Notes under the pieces: model-generated | The model's input: the letters and a program-made list of their open reading frames with translations, nothing else | Told to the model about the DNA's origin: nothing | Databases searched by the model: none | Assembly: GCA_964242575.1 (NCBI GenBank) | Contig: CAXTCN010000001.1 | Location: forward strand, 1-64,000 | Length of the DNA: 64,000 bases | Direction of reading: 5' to 3' | Origin: JANPPS01 sp964242575 | Lineage (GTDB): Bacteria; Pseudomonadota; Alphaproteobacteria; Acetobacterales; Acetobacteraceae | Shown here: positions 35,164-45,626 of the stretch, piece by piece | Layout: every line of letters starts with the position of its first letter | Numbering within the stretch: position 1 is the first letter of the stretch | Made by a program: the position numbers and the translations under genes

Positions 35164-35991
35164 TCAGGCCTCGTTCGTGAGCTCGTAGGTCACCACGTCG
35201 AACTTCACCAGCCAGGCCGGGCCAAAGTTGGTGACGAGCGCCACGTCCGTCGCGTCCCGGCCACGGCCCATCAGCAGGCGGCCAATCCGCGGCTTGTTGT
35301 GCCGGGCGTCGAACGTGTACCAACGCGGGCCGTCGCTGCCGTCCAGGAACGCCTCGAACCAGCCGGAGAAGTCCATCGGCGCGTCCACCGGCGGGATGCC
35401 GATGTCGCCGAGGTAGCCGGTGCAGTAGCGCGCCGGGATGTTCATGCAGCGGCACAGCGCGACCGCGAGGTGCGCGAAATCGCGGCACACGCCCTGGCGC
35501 TCGTCATAGGCGTTCCGCGCGGTCTTGTTGGGCCGGGCATGCTCGTAGCCGAACACGATCCGCTCGTGCACGAAGTCGCAGATCGCTTGCACCCGCGCCC
35601 AACCCGGCTCGGTGTTGCCGAACAGCGACCATGCGGTCTCGTGCAGCAGGTCCGTGTCGCAGTACCGGCTGCCGAGCAGGTAAACGAGGGTGCCGGACGG
35701 CAGCTCGTCGACCGGGATTTGCTTCGCCCCCAAATCGACCCGGTCAGGCTCGCCACTGTCGTTGATGTCGAACAGCGTCGAAATCACCAGAGGACCCGGA
35801 GGGGCCACGATCCGGTGGCAGAGATTGCCGAAATCATCCTTGTAGGGGCGCACATCGACCTTCGGCTCAAACTGCATCACCTGCGGCGTCAGCAAATCCG
35901 CCTCCCGCGACGGATGAAGGCTCAACAGCAGCAGCATTGGGACCGGTTGCGGGCTGTCGTAGCCAATGGTGTAGCCGGCACGGATGCGCAT
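35164..35991 (-). CDS. Transglutaminase-like protein, atypical active site
   Basis: A 275-residue bacterial transglutaminase-like protein. The Cys site reads RQGVCRDFAHLAVALCR, and the conserved ending has WYTFDARHNKPRIGRLLMGR. The segment where many transglutaminases have the catalytic His (HAW) reads DFSGWFEAFLDG here. I believe other members of this branch also vary at this position, so activity cannot be excluded. It starts with ATG at 35989-35991 after a good AAGGAG site and is 18 bases from the second transglutaminase-like gene. Such proteins often occur with circularly permuted ATP-grasp and alpha-E proteins, which are absent here. Confidence 0.85.
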   Translation of the reverse strand: MRIRAGYTIGYDSPQPVPMLLLLSLHPSREADLLTPQVMQFEPKVDVRPYKDDFGNLCHRIVAPPGPLVISTLFDINDSGEPDRVDLGAKQIPVDELPSGTLVYLLGSRYCDTDLLHETAWSLFGNTEPGWARVQAICDFVHERIVFGYEHARPNKTARNAYDERQGVCRDFAHLAVALCRCMNIPARYCTGYLGDIGIPPVDAPMDFSGWFEAFLDGSDGPRWYTFDARHNKPRIGRLLMGRGRDATDVALVTNFGPAWLVKFDVVTYELTNEA

Positions 35992-36009
35992 CGGGTGCTC
36001 CTTAGGGGT

Positions 36010-36909
36010 TTATCTTGGGAGGCGAGCCTCATCAGAGGTCACCTGGATGTTGACCTCCATGCCCAGGCAATCCCCGGCCGAACCGATCCAGCTTCCCGAT
36101 AACGGAATCGCCTGGCTCGGGTCCCGGGCCACCGCGACGCGGATCAGGTCCTGGCTGCCGATGATGCCGTTGGTGGGATCGAACTCAACCCAGCCCGCGC
36201 CGGGCACATAGACCTGCACCCAGGCATGCGTGTTGCCACCGCCATTGTGCGCGTTCTGCCCGTCCCGCGACGGCACGTAGATGTAGCCGCTTACGAACCG
36301 CGCCGCGAAACCCAGGCAGCGCAGGGCTTCAATCATCAACACGGCGAAATCCCGGCAGCTTCCGGTGCCGAGACGGAGCGTGTCGGGCGGTGGCTGGATG
36401 CCGGGTTCATGCCGGCCCCGGTAGGTGAACTGCCGCCGGATGCGCTGCGTCATGGCTTCCAGCAACGCGACGGTCTCGGTTGGACCGTCCGTCCTAAGAA
36501 ACGACCGGGCCCACCGGTCAATCACATGGGCTGGGTCGGGGTAGTGCCGCTCCATGGAGCGCTGCAAATCGGGCAAGTCCTGAGGATCGTAGCTAAACGG
36601 GTAGATGCGGGCGTAGTCCTCGACCCAGGACGCCAGGCCCGGCCCATCGGCGCCGGCGTGGTCCAACCGGAGGGTGCTGAGGAACGACAGCTCACGCGCG
36701 CGTTCATGGAAGCGGGCGATGGCGACGCAGTTGCCGAACACATCGAGCATCCAGCGCAGCTCCGCCGGCTGTGGCGTGATGTCCAGGCTGGCCTCGATCT
36801 GGCGCTGGTCCTGGCTGTCGCGCGGCCGCAGCATCATCCGATGTTCGCCGAATGCGACCGGTTTGCGGTAGCGGTAGGTCGTTCGGTGTTGGACGGTCAG
36901 GATTGGCAC
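36010..36909 (-). CDS. Transglutaminase-like cysteine protease family protein
   Basis: A 299-residue protein with the bacterial transglutaminase-like N-terminal domain (VQHRTTYRYRKPVAFGEHRM) and a full Cys-His-Asp triad. The triad lies in LGTGSCRDFAVLMIEALR, GNTHAWVQVYVPGAG and WVEFDPTNG. Members act as amidases, peptidases or amide-forming enzymes on unknown substrates. The start is a GTG at 36907-36909. It is the first of four same-strand genes (this gene, a second transglutaminase-like gene, an ICMT-like gene and the DUF2786 gene) with short or negative spacing. Confidence 0.9.
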   Translation of the reverse strand: MPILTVQHRTTYRYRKPVAFGEHRMMLRPRDSQDQRQIEASLDITPQPAELRWMLDVFGNCVAIARFHERARELSFLSTLRLDHAGADGPGLASWVEDYARIYPFSYDPQDLPDLQRSMERHYPDPAHVIDRWARSFLRTDGPTETVALLEAMTQRIRRQFTYRGRHEPGIQPPPDTLRLGTGSCRDFAVLMIEALRCLGFAARFVSGYIYVPSRDGQNAHNGGGNTHAWVQVYVPGAGWVEFDPTNGIIGSQDLIRVAVARDPSQAIPLSGSWIGSAGDCLGMEVNIQVTSDEARLPR

Positions 36910-37017
36910 GGCGACTTGGAAACGGCTCGTGGACCATCGGGTTTCATGAGCCTGCCCTACGACGCTGGGTTAGACCTGCGAAGCCATGCAAATCACATGC
37001 CTGGCTTGATGGACGGT

Positions 37018-37203
37018 TCAGCTCAACTGGGCCTCCCGAACGAGCCGAAGCTCGCCCGACACTGCATGCTTGATATGGTACTGGTAGTCGCGGCCATCCT
37101 TGGGCAACAAACGGACCACGGTATAGGTGCCTCGTTCAGCCGCGATCTCGCCGGGTCCCGGGAAATACTGGACGGACTGCCCAATGATGAAGGAGTGGCT
37201 CAC
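37018..37203 (-). CDS. Small hypothetical protein
   Basis: A 61-residue protein beginning with GTG at 37201-37203, with GGACGG upstream. The sequence MSHSFIIGQSVQYFPGPGEI followed by TYTVVRLLPKDG and YHIKHAVSGELRLVREAQL looks like a compact beta-barrel (SH3- or KOW-like) domain. I believe similar small proteins occur widely in alphaproteobacteria, without known function. It lies 22 bases downstream of the HU gene and is probably co-transcribed with it. Confidence 0.7.
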   Translation of the reverse strand: MSHSFIIGQSVQYFPGPGEIAAERGTYTVVRLLPKDGRDYQYHIKHAVSGELRLVREAQLS

Positions 37204-37225
37204 GCGGCAATCCGTCCGGTGCGCA

Positions 37226-37552
37226 TTAGGCTGACGCCTTCTTCGACTTGCCTTTGGCCGGAGCGGCTGCTGGGACCGGAACGTTCATGGCGTCCTTCAC
37301 CTGCTTCGCGGGGGTGAACGCCAGCTTCTTGGATGCGGCGATCTGGATTGTTTCCCCAGTCGCGGGGTTGCGGCCCTGCCGCGCGTCACGGCTGCCCACC
37401 TTGAACTTGCCGAACCCAGGAATGGAGACCTCCCCGCCCTGCTTGGCAGTGTCGACGATTGCGGCGAACACGGCCTCAACGACCTGCTTGGCTTGTGACT
37501 TGTTGAGGTCGTGTTTGGCGGCGATGTGGTCGGCTAATTCGACTGTGTTCAT
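37226..37552 (-). CDS. HU-family DNA-binding protein
   Basis: Nucleoid-associated HU/IHF-family protein of 108 residues. The helical dimerisation part runs from MNTVELADHIAAKHDLNKSQ to about residue 45. The beta-arm carries SIPGFGKFKVGSRDARQGRN followed by PATGE, including the conserved proline that intercalates DNA. A Lys/Ala-rich tail (APAKGKSKKASA) extends beyond the usual 90-95 residues. AGGA lies nine bases before the ATG. It is the first gene of a two-gene unit and divergent from fdhD. Confidence 0.95.
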   Translation of the reverse strand: MNTVELADHIAAKHDLNKSQAKQVVEAVFAAIVDTAKQGGEVSIPGFGKFKVGSRDARQGRNPATGETIQIAASKKLAFTPAKQVKDAMNVPVPAAAPAKGKSKKASA

Positions 37553-37778
37553 GTCAATTTATCCTGCATGATTTGGAAAGCCGGGCTAGCAAGTCGCAAC
37601 GTCCATGTCACGGTGGTTCATTTCAAGCGAGTCTCGCAAGCCTAACGCCAGGGTCATGAGAGTGTAGCTAGTCCAGCACACGGTTTGCACCGTATGCAGC
37701 ACTGGGTGCAACACCGTTCCAGCCCGACACCGCAAACTTTAAATTCCATTAATGGCGAAATAATGCAATTTTGGTACG
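37553..37778. promoter_or_regulatory. Divergent promoter region HU / fdhD
   Basis: The 226-base region between two divergent starts contains no gene. The side next to fdhD is AT-rich and holds the perfect palindrome CCATTAATGG at 37746-37755. That sits 24 bases before the fdhD ATG and is a candidate operator or promoter element. I could not assign a -35/-10 pair confidently for either gene. Confidence 0.4.
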
Positions 37779-38645
37779 ATGACCGAAGTTAGTCGGGCGG
37801 TCGGGGAAGGCCAGCCCAAGCCGGTTCTCCCCGCCTCCACCCAAAACGTGCAAACAACCACCTGGCGCCAGGGCTTGCCGGCCGCCGGCCATAGGGCCGT
37901 GCCGGAAGAGACGGCGGTTGCGTTCTCCTATAACCGGGTCTCGCACGCCGTCATGATGGCGACTCCCCTAGATCTGCGGGATTTCGCAATCGGGTTCAGC
38001 CTCAGCGAAGGCGTCGTGGGGACCATGGCGGACATCCAGGAGCTGGACGTCGTTGCGTCCGTGAACGGGGTCGAGCTGCGGATGTGGGTCGAACCAGCCT
38101 GCATGGAGCGTCTCGCCGCACGGCGTCGCAGCGCGGCCGGGCCGACGGGGTGCGGGCTCTGCGGCCTGGACAGCCTTGAGCAAGCGGTGCGGCCGACGCC
38201 GCGCGTCCATTCAACCATTCGCCTGGCCGCCGATGACATCCATGCCGCGGCAGCGCTGCTCGAACCGGCGCAGGCGCTCAACCGGCTGACGCGTGCGGTG
38301 CATGCAGCCGGGTTCATTGCGCCCGGTGGCAATTTGGTCGCGTTGCGGGAGGATGTCGGGCGGCATAACGCGCTGGACAAGCTGGCGGGGGCGCTCGCGT
38401 CGGCCGGGGTGGACGCCGGGTCCGGCACGGTCGTGATGACCAGCCGGATTTCGGTGGAGCTGGTGCAGAAGCTGGCGGCCATGGGCGCGGCGGTGCTGGT
38501 TGCAATGTCCGCTCCAACCGCCTTGGCGCTTCGGGTAGCAGAACAGGCCGGCATCACCATAGTGGGTGTGGCGCGGGCCGACGGCTTCGAGGTGTTTACC
38601 AGGCCGGACCGGATCGGCAGCACGGTGAGCCACCGCAACGGCTGA
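37779..38645 (+). CDS. fdhD: Formate dehydrogenase accessory sulfurtransferase FdhD
   Basis: Cytosolic sulfurtransferase of 288 residues that passes sulfur from a cysteine desulfurase to the molybdenum cofactor of formate dehydrogenase. Recognisable parts are LDLRDFAIGFSLSEGVVGT and the redox cysteine loop GPTGCGLCGLDSLEQ (Cys-x2-Cys). APGGNLVALREDVGRHNALD and TSRISVELVQKLAAMGAAV complete the family pattern. The start is uncertain since no ribosome binding site is evident. No formate dehydrogenase structural gene is visible, but the following gene encodes an OFA-type carrier, consistent with formate or oxalate metabolism. Confidence 0.93.
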   Translation: MTEVSRAVGEGQPKPVLPASTQNVQTTTWRQGLPAAGHRAVPEETAVAFSYNRVSHAVMMATPLDLRDFAIGFSLSEGVVGTMADIQELDVVASVNGVELRMWVEPACMERLAARRRSAAGPTGCGLCGLDSLEQAVRPTPRVHSTIRLAADDIHAAAALLEPAQALNRLTRAVHAAGFIAPGGNLVALREDVGRHNALDKLAGALASAGVDAGSGTVVMTSRISVELVQKLAAMGAAVLVAMSAPTALALRVAEQAGITIVGVARADGFEVFTRPDRIGSTVSHRNG

Positions 38646-38709
38646 CGTGACAGGGATGTGGCAATCGCGGCCGCCGGGCAACGGCGGCTGCACAGGGGAG
38701 GCGTTGGGT

Positions 38710-40344
38710 ATGGAGGGAGTTTCCGTCGCATCGGCTGATGCGGGTGCGAGTGGCTTGTTGGACCGGGCGCGAACAGTCGCTGGGCCGGGGTTCAACCGGT
38801 GGCTCGTGCCCCCGGCCGCGTTGGCGATCCATCTCTGCATCGGCATGGCCTACGGTTTCTCGGTGTTCTGGCGGCCGCTGACCCGGGCGATCAACGGGTC
38901 GACGCCGGTTGCCTGCCCACCGGGCACCGGGATGCTCGACCGCCTGTTCACCACGTCGTGCGACTGGCTGCAGACCGACGTCACGATCATGTACACCCTG
39001 TTTTTCGTGTTCCTCGGGTCTTCCGCCGCCCTGTTCGGCGGTTGGCTCGAACGGTCCGGGCCGCGCAAGGCCGCGTTCGTCTCAACCGTCTGCTGGTGCG
39101 GCGGCCTCGTGATCTCGGCGCTGGGCGTCTACCTGCATCAACTCTGGATGCTGTGGCTTGGCTCGGGCGTGATCGGCGGCGTTGGGCTGGGCCTCGGCTA
39201 CATCTCGCCCGTGTCCACGCTGATCAAGTGGTTCCCGGACCGCCGCGGCATGGCGACCGGCATGGCGATTATGGGTTTCGGCGGCGGCGCGCTGATTGGG
39301 GCGCCGTTGGCCGACATCCTGATGAACTACTTTAAGACGCCGACGTCGGTCGGCGTATGGCAGACCTTCCTGGTGATGGCGGCGATCTACGCCGTATTCA
39401 TGTTCTCGGGCGCGTTCGGCTACCGCGTGCCGCCGGCCAACTGGGTGCCGGAGGGCTGGACCCCGCCGGCCGCCAGAAGCGGGCTGATCACCACACGCAA
39501 CGTGCATTTGCGGGACGCGCACAAGACGCCGCAGTTCTGGCTGATTTGGATCGTGCTGTGCATGAACGTCTCAGCCGGCATCGGCGTGATCGCGGTGGCG
39601 TCGCCCATGTTGCAGGAAATCTTCGGCGGCTCGCTGGTCAACCAGCCCGGCGTCAAGCTCGACGCGCTGGACCCCGGCGGCAAGCAGATGGTGGCCACCA
39701 TCGCGGCGGGCTTCGTGGGCCTGCTGTCGCTGTTCAACATCGGCGGACGGTTCGTATGGGCGTCGTTCTCCGACAAGATCGGCCGCAAGCTCACCTATCT
39801 CACATTCTTTGCGCTCGGCATTGCGCTTTACGCCGGCTCGCCCTGGGCGGCAGGGATCGGCAGCCAGGCGTTGTTCGTCGCATTCATGGGCGTGATCCTG
39901 TCGATGTACGGCGGTGGGTTCGCGACGGTGCCGGCGTACCTCGCCGACGTGTTCGGCACGCAGTTCGTGGGCGCGATCCACGGCCGGCTGCTGACCGCAT
40001 GGTCCACCGCTGGCGTGCTGGGACCGATCGTGGTGACGCAGATCACCCAAACGCAGAAGGATGCAGGGGTGCCGCTCGATCTGGTCTATAACCGGACGCT
40101 CTATGCGATGGCTGCGTTCTTGGCGGTCGGCTTCGTCGCCAACCTGCTGGTCCGGCCGGTGGCGGAGCGGTGGTACATGAAAGACGTTGAACCGACGCAG
40201 GCGACGGCGGTGGCCGGCGGCTCCTATGGCATCGGCCGTGGTGGCTTCTCTGGGCCGGCGTTGCTGGCCTGGGCTTGCGTGGGGCTTCCGCTGCTGTGGG
40301 GCATCTACATCACGCTGACCAAGGCGCTGGTGCTGTTCCGGTAG
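38710..40344 (+). CDS. OFA-family MFS transporter
   Basis: Twelve-helix major facilitator of 544 residues resembling the oxalate:formate antiporter group. The N-terminus contains the conserved HLCIGMAYGFSVFWRPL. A loop with GGWLERSGPRKAAFVS matches MFS motif A, and GLGYISPVSTLIKWFPDRRG is a strong OFA signature. ASFSDKIGRKLTYLTFF is the second-half motif A. The loop between helices 1 and 2 (about 35 residues with two cysteines) is longer than usual. AGGGGAG precedes the ATG at 38710; a frame back to 38647 is less likely. It lies 64 bases after fdhD. Substrate specificity is not certain. Confidence 0.9.
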   Translation: MEGVSVASADAGASGLLDRARTVAGPGFNRWLVPPAALAIHLCIGMAYGFSVFWRPLTRAINGSTPVACPPGTGMLDRLFTTSCDWLQTDVTIMYTLFFVFLGSSAALFGGWLERSGPRKAAFVSTVCWCGGLVISALGVYLHQLWMLWLGSGVIGGVGLGLGYISPVSTLIKWFPDRRGMATGMAIMGFGGGALIGAPLADILMNYFKTPTSVGVWQTFLVMAAIYAVFMFSGAFGYRVPPANWVPEGWTPPAARSGLITTRNVHLRDAHKTPQFWLIWIVLCMNVSAGIGVIAVASPMLQEIFGGSLVNQPGVKLDALDPGGKQMVATIAAGFVGLLSLFNIGGRFVWASFSDKIGRKLTYLTFFALGIALYAGSPWAAGIGSQALFVAFMGVILSMYGGGFATVPAYLADVFGTQFVGAIHGRLLTAWSTAGVLGPIVVTQITQTQKDAGVPLDLVYNRTLYAMAAFLAVGFVANLLVRPVAERWYMKDVEPTQATAVAGGSYGIGRGGFSGPALLAWACVGLPLLWGIYITLTKALVLFR

Positions 40345-40353
40345 GAGTGACTG

Positions 40354-41244
40354 ATGGCAAGGATCGGGTTCATCGGCTTGGGCAACATGGGCGGCCCGAT
40401 GGCGCTGAACCTGGTCCGCGCCGGGCATAAGGTCAGCGGGTTCGACATGTCGGCGTCCGCGCTCGACAGCCTAGCGGCCGGGGGCGGGCAGCGTGCCGCG
40501 TCCCTTCTGGACGCCGTGGACGGGGCATCCGTGGTCATCACGATGTTGCCGGCCGGGCGGCATGTGCGCGAAGTCATGGGACAGGTGTTCGGGCACGCTG
40601 CCCCCAGCACGCTGCTGATAGATTGCTCGACCATCGACGTAGCCACCGCGCGCGAGATGGCGGCCGAAGCGGTCCAGCACGGCTTCGCGATGCTCGACGC
40701 CCCGGTGTCCGGAGGCGTATCGGGCGCCACTGCCGGCACGCTCACCTTCATGGTGGGCGGCACCGCCGACGCGTTCGAGGCCGCCCAACCTGTCCTGTCC
40801 GTGATGGGCCGCACCATCGTCCATGCGGGCGACGCCGGGGCCGGGCAGGCGGCGAAGGTGTGCAACAACCTGATCCTCGGCATATCGATGCTCGCGGTGT
40901 CCGAGGGGTTCGCGCTTGCGGACAAGCTCGGGCTGTCGGCGCAGGCGCTGTTCGACATCAGCTCAACCGCGTCCGGGCAGTGCTGGGCGCTCACCAACTA
41001 CTGCCCGGTGCCAGGTCCGGTGCCCACGTCGCCCGCCAACCGGGACTACCAGCCCGGTTTCGCGGCCGACTTGATGCTGAAGGACCTGACGCTCGCGACC
41101 GACGCTGTCGCCAGCACTGGCGCCGCCAGCGTGCTGGCCGGGCCGGCACGCGAGGCCTATGCGCGGCTGGCCGAGTTGGGGCTTGGGGCCAAGGACTTTT
41201 CGGTTGTGGCGCGGGCATTGCTTGAGGGGCAACTCGGCCGGTAG
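40354..41244 (+). CDS. mmsB: 3-Hydroxyisobutyrate dehydrogenase
   Basis: NAD-dependent beta-hydroxyacid dehydrogenase of 296 residues, acting in valine breakdown to give methylmalonate semialdehyde. It has the nucleotide-binding IGFIGLGNMGGPMALNLVRA, the substrate-binding DAPVSGGVSGATAGTLTFMV, the catalytic lysine in AGQAAKVCNNLILG, and the C-terminal RDYQPGFAADLMLKDL. The length fits MmsB closely. It is nine bases after the transporter gene and ten before the carboxyltransferase gene, so an operon for branched-chain amino acid catabolism is likely. Confidence 0.92.
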   Translation: MARIGFIGLGNMGGPMALNLVRAGHKVSGFDMSASALDSLAAGGGQRAASLLDAVDGASVVITMLPAGRHVREVMGQVFGHAAPSTLLIDCSTIDVATAREMAAEAVQHGFAMLDAPVSGGVSGATAGTLTFMVGGTADAFEAAQPVLSVMGRTIVHAGDAGAGQAAKVCNNLILGISMLAVSEGFALADKLGLSAQALFDISSTASGQCWALTNYCPVPGPVPTSPANRDYQPGFAADLMLKDLTLATDAVASTGAASVLAGPAREAYARLAELGLGAKDFSVVARALLEGQLGR

Positions 41245-41254
41245 AACGGTCCTC

Positions 41255-42855
<1,601 letters not shown>

Positions 42856-42859
<4 letters not shown>

Positions 42860-44862
42860 CCAGCATGTTCCACACCCTGCTGATCGCCAACCGCGGCGAG
42901 ATCGCCTGCCGGGTCATCCGCACGGCCCGGCGCATGGGCATCCGCACCGTCGCCGTGTACTCCGAGGCGGATGCCGGGGCGCAGCACGTGCTGTTGGCGG
43001 ACGCTGCCTACCCAATCGGCCCGGCGCCGGCGCGGGACAGCTACCTCAATGCTGGTCGTATCCTGGACGCCGCCCAGCAGTCCGGCGCGCAGGCGGTGCA
43101 CCCGGGCTACGGCTTCCTCAGCGAGAATGCGGAGTTCGCCGAGGCGTGCGCAGCCGCCGGGGTCACGTTCATCGGCCCGCCGCCGGCCTCCATCCGGGCG
43201 ATGGGCAGCAAGTCCGCCGCAAAGGCGCTGATGGAACAGGCTGGCGTGCCGCTAGTGCCGGGCTACCACGGCGCGGACCAGGACCCGGCCGTCCTTGCCG
43301 ACGCCGCCGCGCGCATCGGCTATCCCGTGCTGATTAAGGCCAGCGCCGGTGGCGGCGGCAAGGGTATGCGAGTAGTCGAGGGCGCTGGCGGGTTCGCCGA
43401 GGGCCTGGCACTGGCAAAGGGTGAAGCGGCGTCCAGCTTCGGCGACGACCAAATGCTGGTGGAGCGGTATCTCACCCGCCCCAGGCACATCGAAATCCAG
43501 GTGTTCGCCGACACCCACGGCAATGTGGTGAGCCTGTTCGAGCGCGACTGTTCCATCCAACGGCGGCACCAGAAGGTGGTGGAGGAGGCGCCCGCGCCGG
43601 GCATGACGCCGGAGCGCCGGGCCAGCATGGGCGAGGCCGCCTGCGCCGCCGCACGGGCAATCGGCTACGTCGGCGCCGGGACGGTCGAGTTCATTACCGA
43701 GGCCGGCAACGCCGGAGGGGCCGAGCACGACGCGTTCTACTTCATGGAGATGAACACCCGGCTGCAGGTCGAGCACCCCGTCACCGAAATGATCACCGGG
43801 CAGGACCTGGTGGAGTGGCAACTCCGGGTCGCGGCCGGCGAGCGGCTGCCGCTGTTGCAGCACGAGCTGGGTATCACCGGCCACGCCATCGAGGTCCGGG
43901 TGTATGCCGAGGACCCGGACCGCGACTTCATGCCGGCGGTCGGGCAGCTCGCGCACCTGCGCCAGCCCGCCGAGGGGCCGCACGTGCGGGTGGACACCGG
44001 CGTGCGGCAAGGGGACGCCATCTCCGTGCACTACGACCCCATGATCGCCAAGCTGATCGTGTGGGACCGGGACCGGCCAGCGGCGGCGCAGCGGCTCGGG
44101 CGGGCGCTGGCCGAGTACGAGGTCGTGGGCGTGCGGACCAATCTTGATTTGCTGCGGCAGATCGCGGCGCATCCGGCGTTCGCAGCGGCCGAGTTGGACA
44201 CCGGGTTCATCGCCCGGCACGCGGCGGCGCTCACGCCGGAACGGCCGCAAGCGCCTTCGGTGGCCTTGGCAGTGGCCGCGGCGGCGGTGCTGCGCGAACA
44301 AGGCACGCCGCCCCAGGACGCCGACCCGTTCTCGCCCTGGGCGCTGCTGACGGCATGGCGGATGAACGGCGACGGCTACCAGGACCTGCTGCTGCGAGAC
44401 GGCAGCGTGCAGCATGCGGTCCGCGCCCACCCGCGCGTGGACGGCAGCCTGCGACTGGACCTGCCCGGCGGCTCGGTGCAGGTGGTGGCAACAGGGCCAG
44501 GGGACATCCTTGTGGACGGCGTGCGCAGCCGGGCGGGCGTGGTGCGCCAGGGAGATGCGATCACCGTCGTGCTCGGCGGGGTGAACTGGCCGCTGCAACT
44601 GATCGATCCGCTGAAGCCGGCGATGCTGGACCAGGCCGGCGGGGATCGCGTCGTGGCGCCGATGCCGGGCCGGATCATTGAGGTGCGCGTCGCCGCGGGC
44701 GCCAGCGTCGTGCGCGGCGAAGTGCTGCTGGTGCTCGAGGCGATGAAGGTGCAAATGCGGCTGACTGCCCCGCGGGACGGCGTAATCGGCGTAGTCCGCA
44801 CCCGGGAGGGCGACCTGGTGAACGACGGCGCGGAGTTGGTGGCCTACGCCCCGCCGGATTGA
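42856..44862 (+). CDS. Biotin carboxylase / biotin carrier (alpha) subunit of acyl-CoA carboxylase
   Basis: A 668-residue biotin-containing alpha subunit, MccA-like. It has the biotin carboxylase domain (LIANRGEIACRVIRTARRMG, VHPGYGFLSENAEFAEACAA, IKASAGGGGKGMRVVE, EMNTRLQVEHPVTEMITGQD). It ends in a biotinyl domain with LVLEAMKVQMRL, where Lys631 is the attachment site (KVQ in place of the usual KM). The start is GTG at 42856, overlapping the beta-subunit stop as GTGA; ATG at 42865 is the alternative. It works with the preceding beta subunit. Isovaleryl-CoA dehydrogenase and methylglutaconyl-CoA hydratase are not in the window. Confidence 0.92.
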
Positions 44863-44864
44863 CC

Positions 44865-45626
44865 CTACCGAAGCCGCCGCGCGAGCTGCACTAGCGTCAA
44901 CAGGCTGACGGACGCCGCCGCCAGCACGCAGGCCGCCGCGGACAGGGTGGGGCTCAGCACCTCGCGCAGCCCGGCGAACATCTGCCGCGGCAAGGTCACC
45001 TGGTCCGGACCGGCGATGAACAGGGTCACGATCAGCTCGTCGAACGAGACTGCGAACGCGAACACCGCGCCGGTGGCGACGCTGGGCGCCAGCAGCGGCA
45101 GCAGGACCCGGCGCAGCACGGCGCGCGGCGGTGCGCCAAGGCTGCTGGCGGCGCGGAGCAGCACCGGGTCGAAGCCCTGCAACCCCGCCAGCACCGTCAT
45201 GAGGGCGTAGGGCGCGGCCAGCACCGTATGGGCCAGCACAAGGCCCGCCAGCGTGCTGGTCAAGCCCACCGGCGCGAAGGCCAGATAGAGCGCCAGCCCA
45301 GTGACAACCGACGGCACCACCACCGGCGCGGTCAGCAACGCCAGCAGCACCGCGCGTCCCGGCACCCGGCCGAAGTGCAGGCCCAAGGCGGCGAGCGTTC
45401 CGAGCGACGTGGCCAGCAGCATCGTAAGACCGCCGACCATCAAGCTGGTTCGCATGGCCGCCAGCCAGCGGCCGTCCGTGAACAAGACCCGGTACCAGCG
45501 CAGCGACAGGCCGGGGATGGGCAGGGTCAGCAGCTCCGACGAGGACAGCGACAGCGGTGCCACAGCCAGCAACGGCAGCACCAGGAATAGCAGGACGGCG
45601 GCGGTGAAAATGCGCAGCGTCGTCAC
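44865..45626 (-). CDS. ABC transporter permease (PotC-like)
   Basis: Inner-membrane permease of 253 residues with about six helices. The permease signature, near residue 165, reads LRAASSLGAPPRAVLRRVLLP, the EAA-type loop that contacts the ATPase. Membrane segments include TAAVLLFLVLPLLAVAPLSL and MVGGLTMLLATSLGTLAALGL. The start is GTG at 45624-45626, giving a four-base overlap (GTGA) with the upstream permease gene; the longer frame is a shadow of that gene. It is of the spermidine/putrescine/iron type. The gene ends only two bases from the convergent carboxylase stop, and no ATPase gene follows. Confidence 0.88.
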   Translation of the reverse strand: MTTLRIFTAAVLLFLVLPLLAVAPLSLSSSELLTLPIPGLSLRWYRVLFTDGRWLAAMRTSLMVGGLTMLLATSLGTLAALGLHFGRVPGRAVLLALLTAPVVVPSVVTGLALYLAFAPVGLTSTLAGLVLAHTVLAAPYALMTVLAGLQGFDPVLLRAASSLGAPPRAVLRRVLLPLLAPSVATGAVFAFAVSFDELIVTLFIAGPDQVTLPRQMFAGLREVLSPTLSAAACVLAAASVSLLTLVQLARRLR

